A stretch of 5,848 nucleotides of DNA from positions 1-5,848 of the forward strand of contig JASHYD010000878.1 in the NCBI GenBank assembly GCA_030043175.1. Reading direction: 5' to 3'. The notes beneath the pieces were generated by a model. It saw nothing but the letters and a program-made list of their open reading frames with translations, had not been told where the DNA came from and did not search any database. This document shows positions 5,591 through 5,848 of this stretch, one piece after another. How positions within the stretch are numbered: the first letter of the stretch is position 1; each line of letters starts with the position of its first letter. The stretch is from Xanthobacteraceae bacterium (GTDB taxonomy: Bacteria > Pseudomonadota > Alphaproteobacteria > Rhizobiales > Xanthobacteraceae). A program made the position numbers and the translations under genes.

Positions 5591-5848
5591 CTAAGAAATT
5601 GCACGGTGAGCCAACACCACAAACCGCGCGCCGTCGTTATCCTGACGCAACAACGCAAGCCGATCGATCGAAATCGGACAGTCGCCATGACTGCATGCCA
5701 AACCGCGCTGAAGATAGGCCAGCATAGCCTGCTGGCGACCGGCCACGAGCGCACCGGTGAGCGTCATGTGGAAATGGAAATCATCGAAGACATACGGGTA
5801 TCCCCAGCGCCCGACGTGCCCGATTTGCCGGGTCGTGAGATGAGCCTG
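5591..5848 (-). CDS. DUF1045 phosphonate-metabolism protein, C-terminal 85 residues (partial, 5' end outside window)
   Basis: The frame is open from the right window edge to a TAG at 5591-5593 and encodes the last 85 residues. The fragment contains LTTRQIGHVGRWGYPYV followed shortly by FHFHMTLTG. These are the C-terminal hallmarks of the DUF1045 family found beside C-P lyase genes (full length about 230 residues). The HMT triplet is the second HxT motif of the 2H-phosphoesterase fold; the first should lie upstream, outside the window. The family's reaction is not established; RNA-ligase-like or cyclic-phosphodiester activity is suggested by the fold. Its place upstream of phnC on the same strand indicates a larger phosphonate utilisation operon extending to the right. 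It was identified by translating the edge by hand. Confidence 0.85.
   Translation of the reverse strand, partial: QAHLTTRQIGHVGRWGYPYVFDDFHFHMTLTGALVAGRQQAMLAYLQRGLACSHGDCPISIDRLALLRQDNDGARFVVLAHRAIS

Noticed and set aside
5422..5754. Minus-strand 110-codon frame across the DUF1045-phnC gap
   Set aside because: The DUF1045 fragment reads in a different frame with clear family motifs, and this frame runs through its stop and into phnC out of frame.
1..5848. CRISPR array, tRNA or rRNA gene
   Set aside because: No regularly spaced repeats and no cloverleaf or rRNA-like sequence was noticed.

Overview
The window looks like GC-rich chromosomal DNA of an alphaproteobacterium, probably a Rhizobiales member of the Bradyrhizobium type. 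This is inferred from the protein families, codon use and gene order; no rRNA or other marker gene is present to confirm it. The window has two halves of very different quality.

Right half, about 2546-5848, minus strand: an intact phosphonate uptake cluster. In transcription order it holds the 3' end of a DUF1045 'phosphonate metabolism' gene that enters from the right edge, then phnC (ATPase), phnD (periplasmic phosphonate-binding protein) and phnE (inner-membrane permease). PhnD captures phosphonate in the periplasm, PhnE forms the membrane channel and PhnC powers import. The DUF1045 gene is a known companion of C-P lyase operons, so catabolic genes (phnG-M type) probably lie beyond the right edge. 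Non-coding gaps separate DUF1045 from phnC (122 bases) and phnC from phnD (147 bases). Both contain inverted repeats that could adjust expression within the operon. phnD and phnE are only 13 bases apart.

Left half, about 1-2545: a mosaic of broken or chimeric genes, mostly readable on the plus strand. An open frame at 34-945 joins the N-terminal half of an FAD-dependent oxidoreductase of the geranylgeranyl-reductase type to a piece of a TPR-like domain from an unrelated regulatory protein. Next is an unrecognised 164-residue frame (1067-1561), whose stop overlaps the start of a saccharopine-dehydrogenase-like gene (1558-1881). That last gene is dead: it has one in-frame TGA and has lost everything after its NADP-binding region. 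From 1882 to 2545 there is no convincing gene. I see no transposase, integrase, tRNA, att site or CRISPR array, so the cause of the decay is not visible.

The phosphonate operon borders this decayed region directly, with a single phnE and no second permease gene, although related bacteria often carry two. I found no clear evidence of a new biological system. The most unusual items are the chimeric ORF, the single-base nonsense pseudogene and the inverted repeats inside the phn operon.
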